Positions 6,959 to 15,111 of a stretch of DNA of 64,000 bases are shown here, piece after piece. Position numbers and translations under genes: made by a program. The notes below the pieces were generated by a model. The model was not told the origin of the DNA. It ran no database searches and saw only the letters and a program-made list of their open reading frames with translations. Within the stretch, counting starts at the first letter, position 1. The number at the start of each line of letters is the position of its first letter. The DNA is taken from positions 62,001 through 126,000 of the forward strand of contig JALRIN010000002.1 in assembly GCA_023255415.1 (NCBI GenBank). Direction: 5' to 3'. This DNA is from Cypionkella sp. (GTDB lineage Bacteria > Pseudomonadota > Alphaproteobacteria > Rhodobacterales > Rhodobacteraceae).

Positions 6959-7444
6959 TTAACGCTTTGAGAACTGGAACGACCGGCGGGCTTTCGCTTT
7001 GCCGTATTTCTTACGCTCGACCACGCGGCTGTCGCGGGTCAGGAAGCCTGCGGCTTTCAAAGCTCCACGCAGGGAGGGTTCGTAAAGCTGCAAAGCTTTC
7101 GACACACCGTGCTTAACAGCGCCAGCTTGGCCGGACAGACCGCCACCAGCAACCGTTGCCATCACGTCGAACTGGCCTTCAACGCCAGCAACGGTGAAAG
7201 GCTGGCGCAGGATCATCTGCAGCACGGGGCGAGCGAAATAAACCGCCATTTCCTTGCCGTTGACGATGACCTTGCCAGAACCTGGCTTGATCCAGACGCG
7301 AGCTACGGCGTTTTTGCGCTTGCCAGTCGCATAAGCGCGGCCGAGGCTGTCACGTACTGGAACCCGAACTACGGCGGCAGGAGCAGCAGGAGCCGCTGCG
7401 CCAACAGCCGATTTCAGATCGTCAAGAGATTTGATATCGGACAT
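6959..7444 (-). CDS. rpsI: 30S ribosomal protein S9
   Basis: S9 of the small ribosomal subunit, with the N-terminal extension common in alphaproteobacteria, the conserved [18 protein letters not shown] segment and the C-terminal tail ending in FQFSKR that reaches the ribosomal P site. Length 161 aa is normal. It follows rplM with two bases between stop and start, so the two are one operon. The last two codons and the stop (AAGCGTTAA) coincide with the insertion site of the AT-rich element; the reading frame and the tail sequence are intact. Confidence 0.97.
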   Translation of the reverse strand: MSDIKSLDDLKSAVGAAAPAAPAAVVRVPVRDSLGRAYATGKRKNAVARVWIKPGSGKVIVNGKEMAVYFARPVLQMILRQPFTVAGVEGQFDVMATVAGGGLSGQAGAVKHGVSKALQLYEPSLRGALKAAGFLTRDSRVVERKKYGKAKARRSFQFSKR

Positions 7445-7446
7445 GA

Positions 7447-7911
7447 TTATGCGCTCCGGCTGTTTTTCGGGTTCAGGGCCGCAAGGTCCAGAACGGTGGG
7501 CTGCTGCGCTTCATGCGGATGTTCAACGCCGGCGTAAACGCGCAGGTTGGTCATCTGGACGCGGCCCAGACGGTTGCGGGTGATCATACGCTCGACAGCT
7601 TTGATCACGACGCGCTCGGGGTGTGCGCCTTCCAGCACTTGCCGCGCGGTGCGCTGCTTGATGCCGCCGGCGTAACCGGTGTGCTTGTAATACTTCTTGT
7701 CCGACAGCTTCTTGCCGGTGAACACCACCTTGTCGGCGTTGATCACGACGACGTGATCGCCGCAATCGACGTGCGGGGTGTAGCTGGGCTTGTGCTTGCC
7801 GCGCAGGATGTTGGCGACGATCGTGGCGAGACGGCCGACGACGAGTCCGTCGGCGTCGATCAGGTGCCACTTCTTTTCGATGTCCGCCGGAGTAGCGGAG
7901 AAGGTTTTCAT
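7447..7911 (-). CDS. rplM: 50S ribosomal protein L13
   Basis: L13, an early assembly protein of the large subunit, 154 aa. Typical segments are visible: [47 protein letters not shown] and the [14 protein letters not shown] end. The start is ATG 7911; the frame extends upstream to 8028 but those residues lie across the promoter and do not belong to L13. It is cotranscribed with rpsI. The leader contains a small GCGAGA/TCTCGC hairpin (7934-7951) that might take part in translational feedback. Confidence 0.97.
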   Translation of the reverse strand: MKTFSATPADIEKKWHLIDADGLVVGRLATIVANILRGKHKPSYTPHVDCGDHVVVINADKVVFTGKKLSDKKYYKHTGYAGGIKQRTARQVLEGAHPERVVIKAVERMITRNRLGRVQMTNLRVYAGVEHPHEAQQPTVLDLAALNPKNSRSA

Positions 7912-7965
7912 ATTCAACCTATGAGTAAAGAGGGCGAGACGTAAATCTCGCATTACGGATGGGGG

Positions 7966-7994
7966 CTTATCGCGTAAGAGCGCGCGCAGGTCAA
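7966..7994 (-). promoter_or_regulatory. rplM-rpsI promoter with AT-rich UP element
   Basis: On the minus strand, TTGACC (7989-7994) and GATAAG (7966-7971) are 17 bases apart. Upstream of the -35, bases about 8003-8060 are nearly pure A and T in this otherwise GC-rich context, as expected of an UP element bound by the RNA polymerase alpha subunit at ribosomal promoters. Predicted leader length is about 45 bases. Confidence 0.65.
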
Positions 7995-8065
7995 TATGGG
8001 GTTGAAAGTTAAAATCGTTTAAAAACAATTATATAATATTGAGGTATTATTATACCCCCACTTAT

Positions 8066-8845
8066 TTAGCGCAGTTTTGGCGGTGCCAAAGGGTCCATGC
8101 CGGGCGCCGGGCGCTGCACAGGTTGCTCGATCACCGGTTCGGGCACTTCAAACAGCCGTGCAACTTGCAACAGCCTGGCGGTGGCCTTGTCACTGTCTTG
8201 CAAAAAGGTGACGTCAAGCGCGGCGGCATCCATGCCCGAAAACGCCAGCGCCTCGGCAACCGAACGGGCAAGTGCGGCTTGGGCAAAGGGATCTGCGTTC
8301 ACAAAGGCAAAGATATGGCCCTGCGTGCCGTCGGTATAGCGCACCTCGGCCAAAAGCGCGGCCGCAGCCAAGCCGGCCGCCCCAATGATCGTGCGTTCAA
8401 GCGCTGTGACCAGCATCTGCGGCACCGCTTTTGGCGCGCGAAACTCTTGCGCCCGCGCCTCGAGGTTGGCAGGCGCGCTGCCCAGCATCTGCACCAACCA
8501 GTCCAGCGCTTCGGGGGGCAACAGCGTCTCGGCCCCGGCGCCAGTGCCAAGGTTCAGACCCAAAGACAGCCCCTGCCCCAGCATTTGCTGCGCCACAATC
8601 CGCCCCGGCAAGGCGGCATAGGGCACAGGGTCAGGCCCAAGGCTCGCCAGCCGCTCTTCGCTGTCAAAGGCTAAAATCACTGGTCCCGATTGCAGATCAA
8701 ACACCCGTGGCGCGATCACCTCGCCTTCGGCCTCGCGCTCTAGCACGATGAACAAGGTGGCATCCGCCAGAGCGCGGTAAAAGCGAAGGCCGGCAGCTTC
8801 ATCGCCACCGGCCATCAAATCATAGGCGGTATCAAGCTCGGTCAC
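8066..8845 (-). CDS. SseB family protein
   Basis: A 259-aa soluble protein with the SseB N-terminal domain pattern: ALADATLFIVLEREAEGEVI followed by FDLQSGPVILAFDSEERLA and a hydrophobic LNLG segment. SseB-type domains are widespread in bacteria and of poorly known function; the name comes from an enteric enhancer of serine sensitivity. The C-terminal half (about 130-259) holds a second alpha/beta unit and ends in a proline-rich tail. It lies 55 bases downstream of the sulfide:quinone reductase on the same strand and may be read with it, but nothing links it to sulfide. Confidence 0.75.
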   Translation of the reverse strand: MTELDTAYDLMAGGDEAAGLRFYRALADATLFIVLEREAEGEVIAPRVFDLQSGPVILAFDSEERLASLGPDPVPYAALPGRIVAQQMLGQGLSLGLNLGTGAGAETLLPPEALDWLVQMLGSAPANLEARAQEFRAPKAVPQMLVTALERTIIGAAGLAAAALLAEVRYTDGTQGHIFAFVNADPFAQAALARSVAEALAFSGMDAAALDVTFLQDSDKATARLLQVARLFEVPEPVIEQPVQRPAPGMDPLAPPKLR

Positions 8846-8900
8846 AGCGCTCTCCCTGTTTTCGCGTCTGGGTAGCCCGCTGTGACCCGTCTTGCAAGCC

Positions 8901-10187
8901 TTAGCCCTTTTTCACGGCCTTAAGTTTGTTGATGCCAAGCATGCTCATACCCATCTTTTCATAGAAGGGTTCCGAGGTGCCCTTTTTGATCTTGCGCATG
9001 AAATACTTTTCAAAGCCGATCTTGGCCAAATGCACCCAACGCCCCTGCGAGGACCAATTGACGTTGCGCGGTGGAATCTGCGGCTGGGCGACGAAAGCAA
9101 TGCCACTGTCGCCAAAATCTGCCAAGCAGACGGCGTTCCAGGTGCCGACGTTGCTGGGCTCTTCGCCGCGCAGCATCTGACCGATATTATGGGCGGTGGC
9201 GGTGACCATGGATTCAATCATAAAGCCGGTTTTTGGCACGCCACAAGGCACTGGCGTCGGCCCCATTGGCGGGATAGCCACGCAAACGCCCACCGCAAAG
9301 ATGTTCTTGAACTTGGGGTTTTGCTGGTGCTGATCGACAATGGTAAAGCCGCGCGGGTTGGAAAGCCCTTCGATCCCCGAGACCGGTTTGATGCCGCGGA
9401 AAGCGGGCAGCATCATCGAGAAGGCAAAGGGCAAGACCTTTTCGCCCTTGCTGCTGCCATCATCGTTGATCTCTTCCACTGTCATCTTGCCGTCTTCGAC
9501 CTTTTTCACCTTGGTCGAGGTCATCCATTTGATGTGTTTGTTGCGCATCTCGGATTCCAGCAGGCCTTTAGTGTCGCCAACCCCGTCTAACCCCAGATGC
9601 CCGACATAGGGTTCGGAGGTGACAAAGGTGATCGGCACTTGATCGCGGATCTTGGCCTTGCGCAGGGCGGTTTCCAGAATGAAGCAAAACTCATAGGCCG
9701 GACCATAACAAGACGCGCCTTGCACCGCGCCGATGATCACCGGGCCTGGGTTTTTCTTCAGCTCTTCAAACACCACCTTGGCTTGCAAGGCGTGGTCGAT
9801 GTGGCAAACCGATTGGGTAAAGCCACCATGCGGGCCCAGACCTTCGATCTCGTCAAAGGCAAGCTCGGGGCCGGTGGCGATGACGATGTAATCATAGCTG
9901 ATCGAGCTGCCGTCGATCAGTTCCAGACGGTTTTCCTCGGGGTGCAGCTTTTGCGCCGCCGTGGTAACAAACTTGATGCCTTTTTTCTTCATCGTGGGTG
10001 CCAAGTCGATGGTGATGTCATCGCGCTCGCGCCAACCTACCGCCACCCAAGGGTTCGAGGGCACAAAGTGATAGGTCGGATCTTTGGTCACCACAGTGAT
10101 GGTGTCGCCCTTCCCGATCTCATCTGCCAGCTCGTAAGCCATGATAGAGCCGCCAAGCCCTGCCCCCAAAACAACGATATGTGCCAT
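8901..10187 (-). CDS. sqr: sulfide:quinone oxidoreductase, type I
   Basis: A membrane-associated flavoprotein that oxidises sulfide to polysulfide or other sulfane sulfur and passes electrons to quinone. It has the FAD-binding GAGLGGS (residues 8-14), FVPSNPWVAVGW, and all three cysteines of type I enzymes: Cys128 (QSVC), Cys160 (GASCYGPAYEF) and Cys354 (TWNAVC). These match Cys128, Cys160 and Cys356 of the Acidithiobacillus enzyme as I remember it. I set the start at ATG 10187 after GGGAGGAAA; the frame beyond that is upstream DNA. It follows the RND pump on the same strand after a gap of about 120 bases that may hold its own promoter. The C-terminal amphipathic helices (GRWVHLAKIGFEKYF) are present for membrane attachment. 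Confidence 0.93.
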   Translation of the reverse strand: MAHIVVLGAGLGGSIMAYELADEIGKGDTITVVTKDPTYHFVPSNPWVAVGWRERDDITIDLAPTMKKKGIKFVTTAAQKLHPEENRLELIDGSSISYDYIVIATGPELAFDEIEGLGPHGGFTQSVCHIDHALQAKVVFEELKKNPGPVIIGAVQGASCYGPAYEFCFILETALRKAKIRDQVPITFVTSEPYVGHLGLDGVGDTKGLLESEMRNKHIKWMTSTKVKKVEDGKMTVEEINDDGSSKGEKVLPFAFSMMLPAFRGIKPVSGIEGLSNPRGFTIVDQHQQNPKFKNIFAVGVCVAIPPMGPTPVPCGVPKTGFMIESMVTATAHNIGQMLRGEEPSNVGTWNAVCLADFGDSGIAFVAQPQIPPRNVNWSSQGRWVHLAKIGFEKYFMRKIKKGTSEPFYEKMGMSMLGINKLKAVKKG

Positions 10188-10235
10188 ATTTTCCTCCCTT
10201 TTGGCGTCTAAGGCCAATCCATTGAATGCCATCGT

Positions 10236-10245
10236 ATACACAAAT
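10236..10245 (-). promoter_or_regulatory. candidate operator upstream of sqr
   Basis: ATTTGTGTAT on the minus strand lies about 50 bases upstream of the sqr start, in an AT-rich stretch unlike the flanking coding DNA. A close copy, ATTTGTGCAT, lies at 14506-14515 between the adaptor gene and the DUF2892 gene. A shared sulfide-responsive repressor of the ArsR type (SqrR/BigR) is a plausible binder; this is inference from position and likeness. Confidence 0.3.
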
Positions 10246-10305
10246 TCGCATATGACAATGATATATTGAGACATGCCCAATACATCATTGTCAAAGCTCG
10301 GCTTT

Positions 10306-13300
10306 TTAGGTTTTGAACACCCGATAAATCGCGGGAATCACCAAGACGGTCAGCAGGGTTGACGACAGCAGACCAAACAGCAGCGAAATCGCCAGACCTT
10401 GGAAAATCGGGTCAGACAAGATCACCACCGCCCCGATCATCGCCGCAATCGCTGTCAGCAAGATCGGCTTAAAGCGGATCGCACCGGCTTCAATCAGCAC
10501 GTCAACCGTGGTCAGGCCGGTGCCGCTCGAGCGAATGAAATCCACCAGCAGGATCGAGTTGCGCACGATAATCCCCGCCAGCGCGATAAAGCCGATCATC
10601 GAGGTGGCCGAGAACGGCGCGCCAAAGATCCAATGCCCTAGCATGATGCCCAAAAAGGTCAGCGGAATCGGCGTCAAGATCACCAAGGGCAGCCGGAACG
10701 AGCCGAACTGCGCCACCACAAGGATATAGATCCCCAACAGCGCGATGCCAAAGGCGGCCCCCATGTCGCGGAAGGTGACGTAGGTCACCTCCCATTCGCC
10801 ATCCCACAGCAATGTGGGCGTGCTTTCATCGCTGGGCTGACCATGCATCGAAATCACCGGCTTGCCGCCTTCGGGCCAGTCCATCTTGTCAAGCGCGGCC
10901 TGCACCGCAAGCATGCCGTAAAGCGGCGCTTCAAAGGCTCCGGCAAGCTCGCCCGTCACCATCTCGGCATCGCGGCCATTGTGACGGAACACCGGAAAGG
11001 AACTCTTTTCGGCGCTGATTTTCACCACATCGCCAAGTTCAACCACACCCTTGGCCCCGGGCAAAACATTGGCCGGAATCGGCGTGGTCAAAAACCGTTC
11101 GTCCATAACCTGGTCGCCTTTGTCGCGGGCAATTTGCAGCGCAATCGGGTCGCGCCCCTCGCCGCGATGCGAATAGCCCACCACTTGGCCGCCATTCAAA
11201 ATCGCCAAAGTGTCAAAGACATCGCTTTCCTGCACTCCAAAGAATTCCAGATCATCGGCCGAAATCTTGGCACGCAAACGCCGCGCCTGGGTGCCATAGC
11301 TGTCATCGACATCGACGATAAAGGGCACCGAGTTAAACGCCTGCCGGATCTTGGCAGCTGTTTCGCGCCGCGCCTCGGCCGTGGGGCCATAAACCTCGGC
11401 CAAAAGCGTCGAGATCACCGGCGGGCCCGGAGGTGGCTCGACGGTTTTCAGGCTGGTGCCTTCGGGCATGTCAAGCGCTGCAATCCGCGCGCGGATGTCC
11501 AGTGCGATGTCATGGCTTGCGCGCGAGCGCTCGCCCTTTGGCGTCAGGTTGATCGAGACTTCTCCCAGCTGCGGTTCGGCACGCAGATAGTAATGCCGCA
11601 CCAAACCGTTGAAGTTAAACGGTGCGGGTGTGCCAGCATGGGTCTGCACCGAAGTCACCTCGGGCATCTGCATCACCACTTTGGCCACATCTTGGGCCAC
11701 CCGGTCGGTCGCCTGAACCGAAGCCCCTTCGGGCAGATCAATCATCACCGAAAGTTCAGATTTATTATCGAAGGGCAGCAGCTTAACCGTCACATCCTTG
11801 GTATAAAGCAGGCCAAGCGAGCCAAAGGACAGCGCCGCCGTCACCAGCAAAAACGTCAAGCTGCGGCGCTTGGTGGCCAGCAAGGGCCGCGCCACGGCAT
11901 TAAAGCCCCGCTCGAGGATGCCGCCATGATGGCCGCCATGGCTGTCATCGCCGGCATGCGCTGACATATCGGCGCGCCCGGCGACTTTGACCATCAGCCA
12001 AGGCGTGATGATCACCGCCACAAAGAAGGAAAAGATCATCGCAGCCGAAGCATTGGCCGGAATAGGGCTCATGTAAGGCCCCATCAGACCCGAGACAAAC
12101 AGCATCGGCAACAGCGCTGCCACCACGGTCAAGGTCGCCACAATCGTCGGATTGCCGACCTCGGCCACCGCATCAACCGCGCCGTCAATGCGCGAGCGCC
12201 CATCCCGCATGCCCCAATGCCGCGCGATGTTTTCAATCACCACAATCGCATCGTCCACCAAGATCCCGATCGAGAAGATCAGCGCAAACAGACTGACGCG
12301 GTTCAGCGTATAGCCCATGATCCAAGCCGCAAATAGCGTCAGCAAAATGGTAACCGGAATAACCACGGCAACCACAATCGCCTCGCGCCAGCCGATGGCC
12401 AGCCAAACCAGGATAATAATCGACACCGTGGCAAGGCCAAGGTGGAACAGCAGCTCGTTGGCTTTTTCATTGGCCGAGTCGCCATAATCGCGGGTGATGG
12501 TGACATGCACGCCTTCGGGGATCAGCTTGCCTTCCAGCGCCTCGACGCGGTGCAATACTTCTTCGGCCACAACCACGGCATTCGCCCCTGCCCGTTTGGC
12601 AATAGCCAGCGTCACCGCAGGCGCGCGGGTCAGGCTGCCATCAGCGTTGCGGCTGATATTGGCAACGATATGTTCTGTGGTATCAGGCACATAAGACACC
12701 TGTGCCACATCAGCCACATAAACAGGCCGCCCGTCCCTTGTGGTAAGCAACAGGCCCGCAATCTCGGCTGGCGCTGTCAGGGTTTGCCCTGCCACCAGAT
12801 CAATCTGCTGGCCGCCGTCGCGCAGCTTGCCAGTGTTCAGGGTACGATTGGCCTGCGAGACTTTGCCCGCAAGCTGTTGCAGCGTCATACCGTAAAGCGC
12901 CAGACGATCCGGGTCTGGTGCGATGCGGATCGCATCCATGCTATCGCCCACCAGATAGGTGATGCCGACATTATCGGTCTTGGCGACTTCGGTCTGCAAG
13001 TTGCGCGCAAGCCGGGTCAGCGCATTGGCCCCGACACCTTCGCCCGACAGCGTCAGGGTCAAGATCGCCACATCGTCAATACCGCGCCCCACCACCAATG
13101 GCTCGGGAATGCCCAAGGGAATGCGGTCGGAATTGGCCATCAGCTTGTCATGCACCCGCAAAACCGCTGCGTCAGACGAGGTGCCCACCAAAAACCGCGC
13201 CGTCACCATCGAAGCATCATCACGGGTCGAGCTATAGACATGCTCGACGCCGTTGATACCTTTGACAATAATCTCCAAAGGTTCGGTCACAAGCTTGACG

Positions 13301-13503
13301 GCGTCTTCTGCCTTCAGGCCCTGCGCCTGCACATGGATATCAACCAAAGGCACCGAGATTTGCGGCTCTTCTTCACGCGGTAATGACACCAATGCGACAG
13401 ACCCTGCAGCCACCGCCGCCAGAATGAACAAAGGCGTCAGCGCCGAGCCGATAAAGGCCCGCGTCAAACCGCCTGCTATGCCCAAGGGGCTACGCTTACT
13501 CAT
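10306..13503 (-). CDS. RND efflux transporter, inner-membrane permease (AcrB/HAE-HME type)
   Basis: A pump of about 1065 aa driven by the proton gradient, forming the inner-membrane trimer of a tripartite efflux system. The pattern of twelve helices and two large periplasmic loops is clear: a first helix at about 20-40, the helix block at 340-500 with the family motif VDDAIVVIENI in helix 4, and the second block near 880-1060 (FIALAGIIVRNSILLVDFI). I chose the start at ATG 13503, which overlaps the adaptor stop by eight bases (ATGAGTAA), showing tight coupling. No outer-membrane channel gene is nearby. The substrate is unknown; the place between its adaptor and sqr hints at a sulfur-related compound. 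Confidence 0.9.
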   Translation of the reverse strand: MSKRSPLGIAGGLTRAFIGSALTPLFILAAVAAGSVALVSLPREEEPQISVPLVDIHVQAQGLKAEDAVKLVTEPLEIIVKGINGVEHVYSSTRDDASMVTARFLVGTSSDAAVLRVHDKLMANSDRIPLGIPEPLVVGRGIDDVAILTLTLSGEGVGANALTRLARNLQTEVAKTDNVGITYLVGDSMDAIRIAPDPDRLALYGMTLQQLAGKVSQANRTLNTGKLRDGGQQIDLVAGQTLTAPAEIAGLLLTTRDGRPVYVADVAQVSYVPDTTEHIVANISRNADGSLTRAPAVTLAIAKRAGANAVVVAEEVLHRVEALEGKLIPEGVHVTITRDYGDSANEKANELLFHLGLATVSIIILVWLAIGWREAIVVAVVIPVTILLTLFAAWIMGYTLNRVSLFALIFSIGILVDDAIVVIENIARHWGMRDGRSRIDGAVDAVAEVGNPTIVATLTVVAALLPMLFVSGLMGPYMSPIPANASAAMIFSFFVAVIITPWLMVKVAGRADMSAHAGDDSHGGHHGGILERGFNAVARPLLATKRRSLTFLLVTAALSFGSLGLLYTKDVTVKLLPFDNKSELSVMIDLPEGASVQATDRVAQDVAKVVMQMPEVTSVQTHAGTPAPFNFNGLVRHYYLRAEPQLGEVSINLTPKGERSRASHDIALDIRARIAALDMPEGTSLKTVEPPPGPPVISTLLAEVYGPTAEARRETAAKIRQAFNSVPFIVDVDDSYGTQARRLRAKISADDLEFFGVQESDVFDTLAILNGGQVVGYSHRGEGRDPIALQIARDKGDQVMDERFLTTPIPANVLPGAKGVVELGDVVKISAEKSSFPVFRHNGRDAEMVTGELAGAFEAPLYGMLAVQAALDKMDWPEGGKPVISMHGQPSDESTPTLLWDGEWEVTYVTFRDMGAAFGIALLGIYILVVAQFGSFRLPLVILTPIPLTFLGIMLGHWIFGAPFSATSMIGFIALAGIIVRNSILLVDFIRSSGTGLTTVDVLIEAGAIRFKPILLTAIAAMIGAVVILSDPIFQGLAISLLFGLLSSTLLTVLVIPAIYRVFKT

Positions 13504-14464
13504 GCTTGGCTCCATCGGTTTCGATCACATCGCCTGACTGTAGACCCGAGAGGATTTCCACCATCTCGACCCCGTCTATAACCTCGCGCGAACCGGGAAC
13601 AACGACGCGCATTGCATTGTTTGCGCTGATATAATCCAAACCAGCGGTGGTAGTCAGCGCCGTTGCCGGCACCATCAAGGCTTCATGCGTGCCAACCGGC
13701 AGACGCACCAGAACCCGCGCATCGACAAAGGCGTCCGACAGCCCGTCCACCTCGACATCGGCCACCACGCGGCCGTTTTCGATCAGCGGATAGATCCGCA
13801 CCAAGGTGCCGCTTTGCGCACCGGTGGCAGATTCGATCTGAATTTTGTCACCCTCTCGCAGCCCTGCCGCATGCCGCTCTGGCACCGCAAGGCGCAGGAA
13901 AATCCCGCCGCCGCCAAGATTTGCCACCGTCTCACCCGCCATCACCACGGCACCCTTGGCGGCGGGCACCTGCAACACCCGTCCCGCAATCGGTGCCAGA
14001 ACCGAGCCTTCGGCGGCCTGTTGTTCAATCACCCGCCGCTGCGCACTGATCGAAGCGATTTGCCCGTCAAGCACATCAACCTGGGTGCGCAAGCCGTCCA
14101 GCCGCTGCACCGTGGTCACGCCCTGCTTCAGCAGATCTTCGCCGCGCTTAAGTTCTACCTGCGCATTGTCACGCTGAGCGCTGACCGCTTGCAACTGTGC
14201 ATCTATTGCCGAAAGCTGAAACGCCAGCTTTTCGTCAACAATCCGCGCCAGCACCTGCCCCGCGGTAACGCTATCGCCCTCGGCGACATCCAAAGCCACC
14301 AAAGTGCCGCCCAGCCGTGCCCGCGCCGGAATGCGGTCGCGCGCCTCGATCCGGCCATAGACCGCTTTCCAGTCGGTCACCTGCAGCGGCGCAAGCGTCA
14401 TCGGCTCGGCAAAAACTGGGGCTGCAAACGCCACCAGCAGAGGGAAAACAGTCAGCGAACGCAT
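13496..14464 (-). CDS. RND periplasmic adaptor subunit (HlyD/MFP family)
   Basis: The membrane-fusion partner of the RND pump that follows it. It begins with a signal peptide (MRSLTVFPLLVAFAAPVFA). Next come the first barrel-sandwich half (RARLGGTLVALDVAEGDSVTAGQVLARI), a coiled-coil hairpin at about 75-145, the second lipoyl half (VLAPIAGRVLQVPAAKGAVV) and a beta-barrel. There is no lipobox, so it is probably not a lipoprotein. Length 322 aa is slightly short for the family. The start is ATG 14464 after AAGGAAAGG. The region upstream to the divergent DUF2892 gene is AT-rich and holds a candidate operator. Confidence 0.9.
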   Translation of the reverse strand: MRSLTVFPLLVAFAAPVFAEPMTLAPLQVTDWKAVYGRIEARDRIPARARLGGTLVALDVAEGDSVTAGQVLARIVDEKLAFQLSAIDAQLQAVSAQRDNAQVELKRGEDLLKQGVTTVQRLDGLRTQVDVLDGQIASISAQRRVIEQQAAEGSVLAPIAGRVLQVPAAKGAVVMAGETVANLGGGGIFLRLAVPERHAAGLREGDKIQIESATGAQSGTLVRIYPLIENGRVVADVEVDGLSDAFVDARVLVRLPVGTHEALMVPATALTTTAGLDYISANNAMRVVVPGSREVIDGVEMVEILSGLQSGDVIETDGAKHE

Positions 14465-14505
14465 AAAGAGGCCTTTCCTTGGAGTGCTTGATGTATTATA
14501 TTCAT

Positions 14506-14515
14506 ATTTGTGCAT
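14506..14515 (+). promoter_or_regulatory. candidate operator between the efflux operon and the DUF2892 gene
   Basis: ATTTGTGCAT within an AT-rich stretch (TATTATATTCATATTTGTG) of the 100-base divergent gap, so one bound protein could control both directions. It matches the copy upstream of sqr in nine of ten bases. Confidence 0.3.
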
Positions 14516-14564
14516 GTAATGTCAATCGCGCCGAAACGCTTTTGACCCAACAAAGGAAACTCGT

Positions 14565-14768
14565 ATGACACTCGACCGCTCTGTTCTGCTGTTTGCAGGC
14601 ATCATGATCTTTGTTTCTGTGGCGCTGACGCTTTGGGTCTCGCCCCTGTTCTATTGGTTCACCTTGTTCATCGGCGCTAACCTTGCGCAGTCTGCGATCA
14701 CAGGATTTTGCCCTGCGGCCCTGGTGTTCAAGGCTTTTGGCGTCAAATCCGGCTGCGCGTTCAAATAA
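14565..14768 (+). CDS. DUF2892 family inner-membrane protein (67 aa)
   Basis: A small protein with two membrane helices (about residues 8-30 and 32-55) and the FCPAALVFKAFGVKSGC ending usual for DUF2892, a domain also found at the C-terminus of YgaP-type rhodaneses. In many bacteria such proteins accompany sulfide oxidation and rhodanese genes and are thought to handle sulfane sulfur at the membrane. The two C-terminal cysteines are present. It is transcribed divergently from the adaptor-RND-sqr group, which supports a shared sulfur-related role and shared control. Confidence 0.85.
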   Translation: MTLDRSVLLFAGIMIFVSVALTLWVSPLFYWFTLFIGANLAQSAITGFCPAALVFKAFGVKSGCAFK

Positions 14769-15111
14769 AGCCTCACAGGATCAAGGTACAGCATGGCGCA
14801 GTCAGATGCGATTGCGCCATGATCCAAGCCTATAGACCTTCGCGGCGTTGATCAAAGCTTTCGCGCCGCCGCCCTGCACTTGCGGCATCTTCCTCCCGGT
14901 TTCGTTCACATTTGCGCCATTCTTCGCGTGCAGCGGCCCCGCAGGCGCCCACGGATCTTGCGAGACCGTGCCGTGGCGACATAATGCTGCCGTAAAGGCC
15001 GCCTATCTTATTGTTCAATAGGTGGAACGCAGTGACGTATCGTTAACCCAAAAGCAATAAAATCGGGCAAAGCCCTTTAAAATGAAGCAGGAGGCAGGCC
15101 CCTGGGCAGCC
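14769..15111. other. non-coding gap between the DUF2892 gene and kpsT
   Basis: No supported gene. A perfect eight-pair hairpin, ATGGCGCA (14793-14800) with TGCGCCAT (14813-14820), follows the DUF2892 gene and may end its transcript, though no T run follows. The remaining 290 bases precede kpsT and must hold its promoter; I see no convincing hexamers. Confidence 0.5.

Larger units (their letters stand above)
2514..6967. mobile_element. AT-rich integrated element at the 3' end of rpsI (two tyrosine recombinases, HUH Rep, H-NS-like protein)
   Basis: About 4.4 kb of AT-rich DNA (a hand count of bases 2641-2700 gives 19 G+C of 60) with sharp borders inside GC-rich chromosome. It holds six ORFs with AT-biased codons. 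The borders carry TTAGCGCTT (2514-2522) and TTAACGCTT (6959-6967), the reverse complement of the last codons and stop of rpsI, so the element appears to have entered at the rpsI end and rebuilt it. Both ends also share a 12-base and a 16-base repeat. There are no capsid, portal or transfer genes, so it is not a complete phage or ICE. A satellite-like or plasmid-like integrated replicon, or a remnant of one, fits best. Nesting of two elements is possible because there are two recombinases. Confidence 0.85.

Noticed and set aside
2514..6967. Toxin-antitoxin, restriction or CRISPR defence system within the AT-rich element
   Set aside because: None of the six ORFs shows nuclease, methylase, Cas or known toxin motifs apart from the HUH and tyrosine recombinase domains, and no spaced repeat array is present.
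10843..11964. 373-codon ORF on the strand opposite the RND permease
   Set aside because: It lies wholly inside a certain gene, has no ribosome binding site and a His/Arg-rich composition without domains; GC-rich genes often leave such open antisense frames.
12442..13383. 313-codon ORF opposite the RND permease
   Set aside because: Same reason: antisense shadow with no family pattern.
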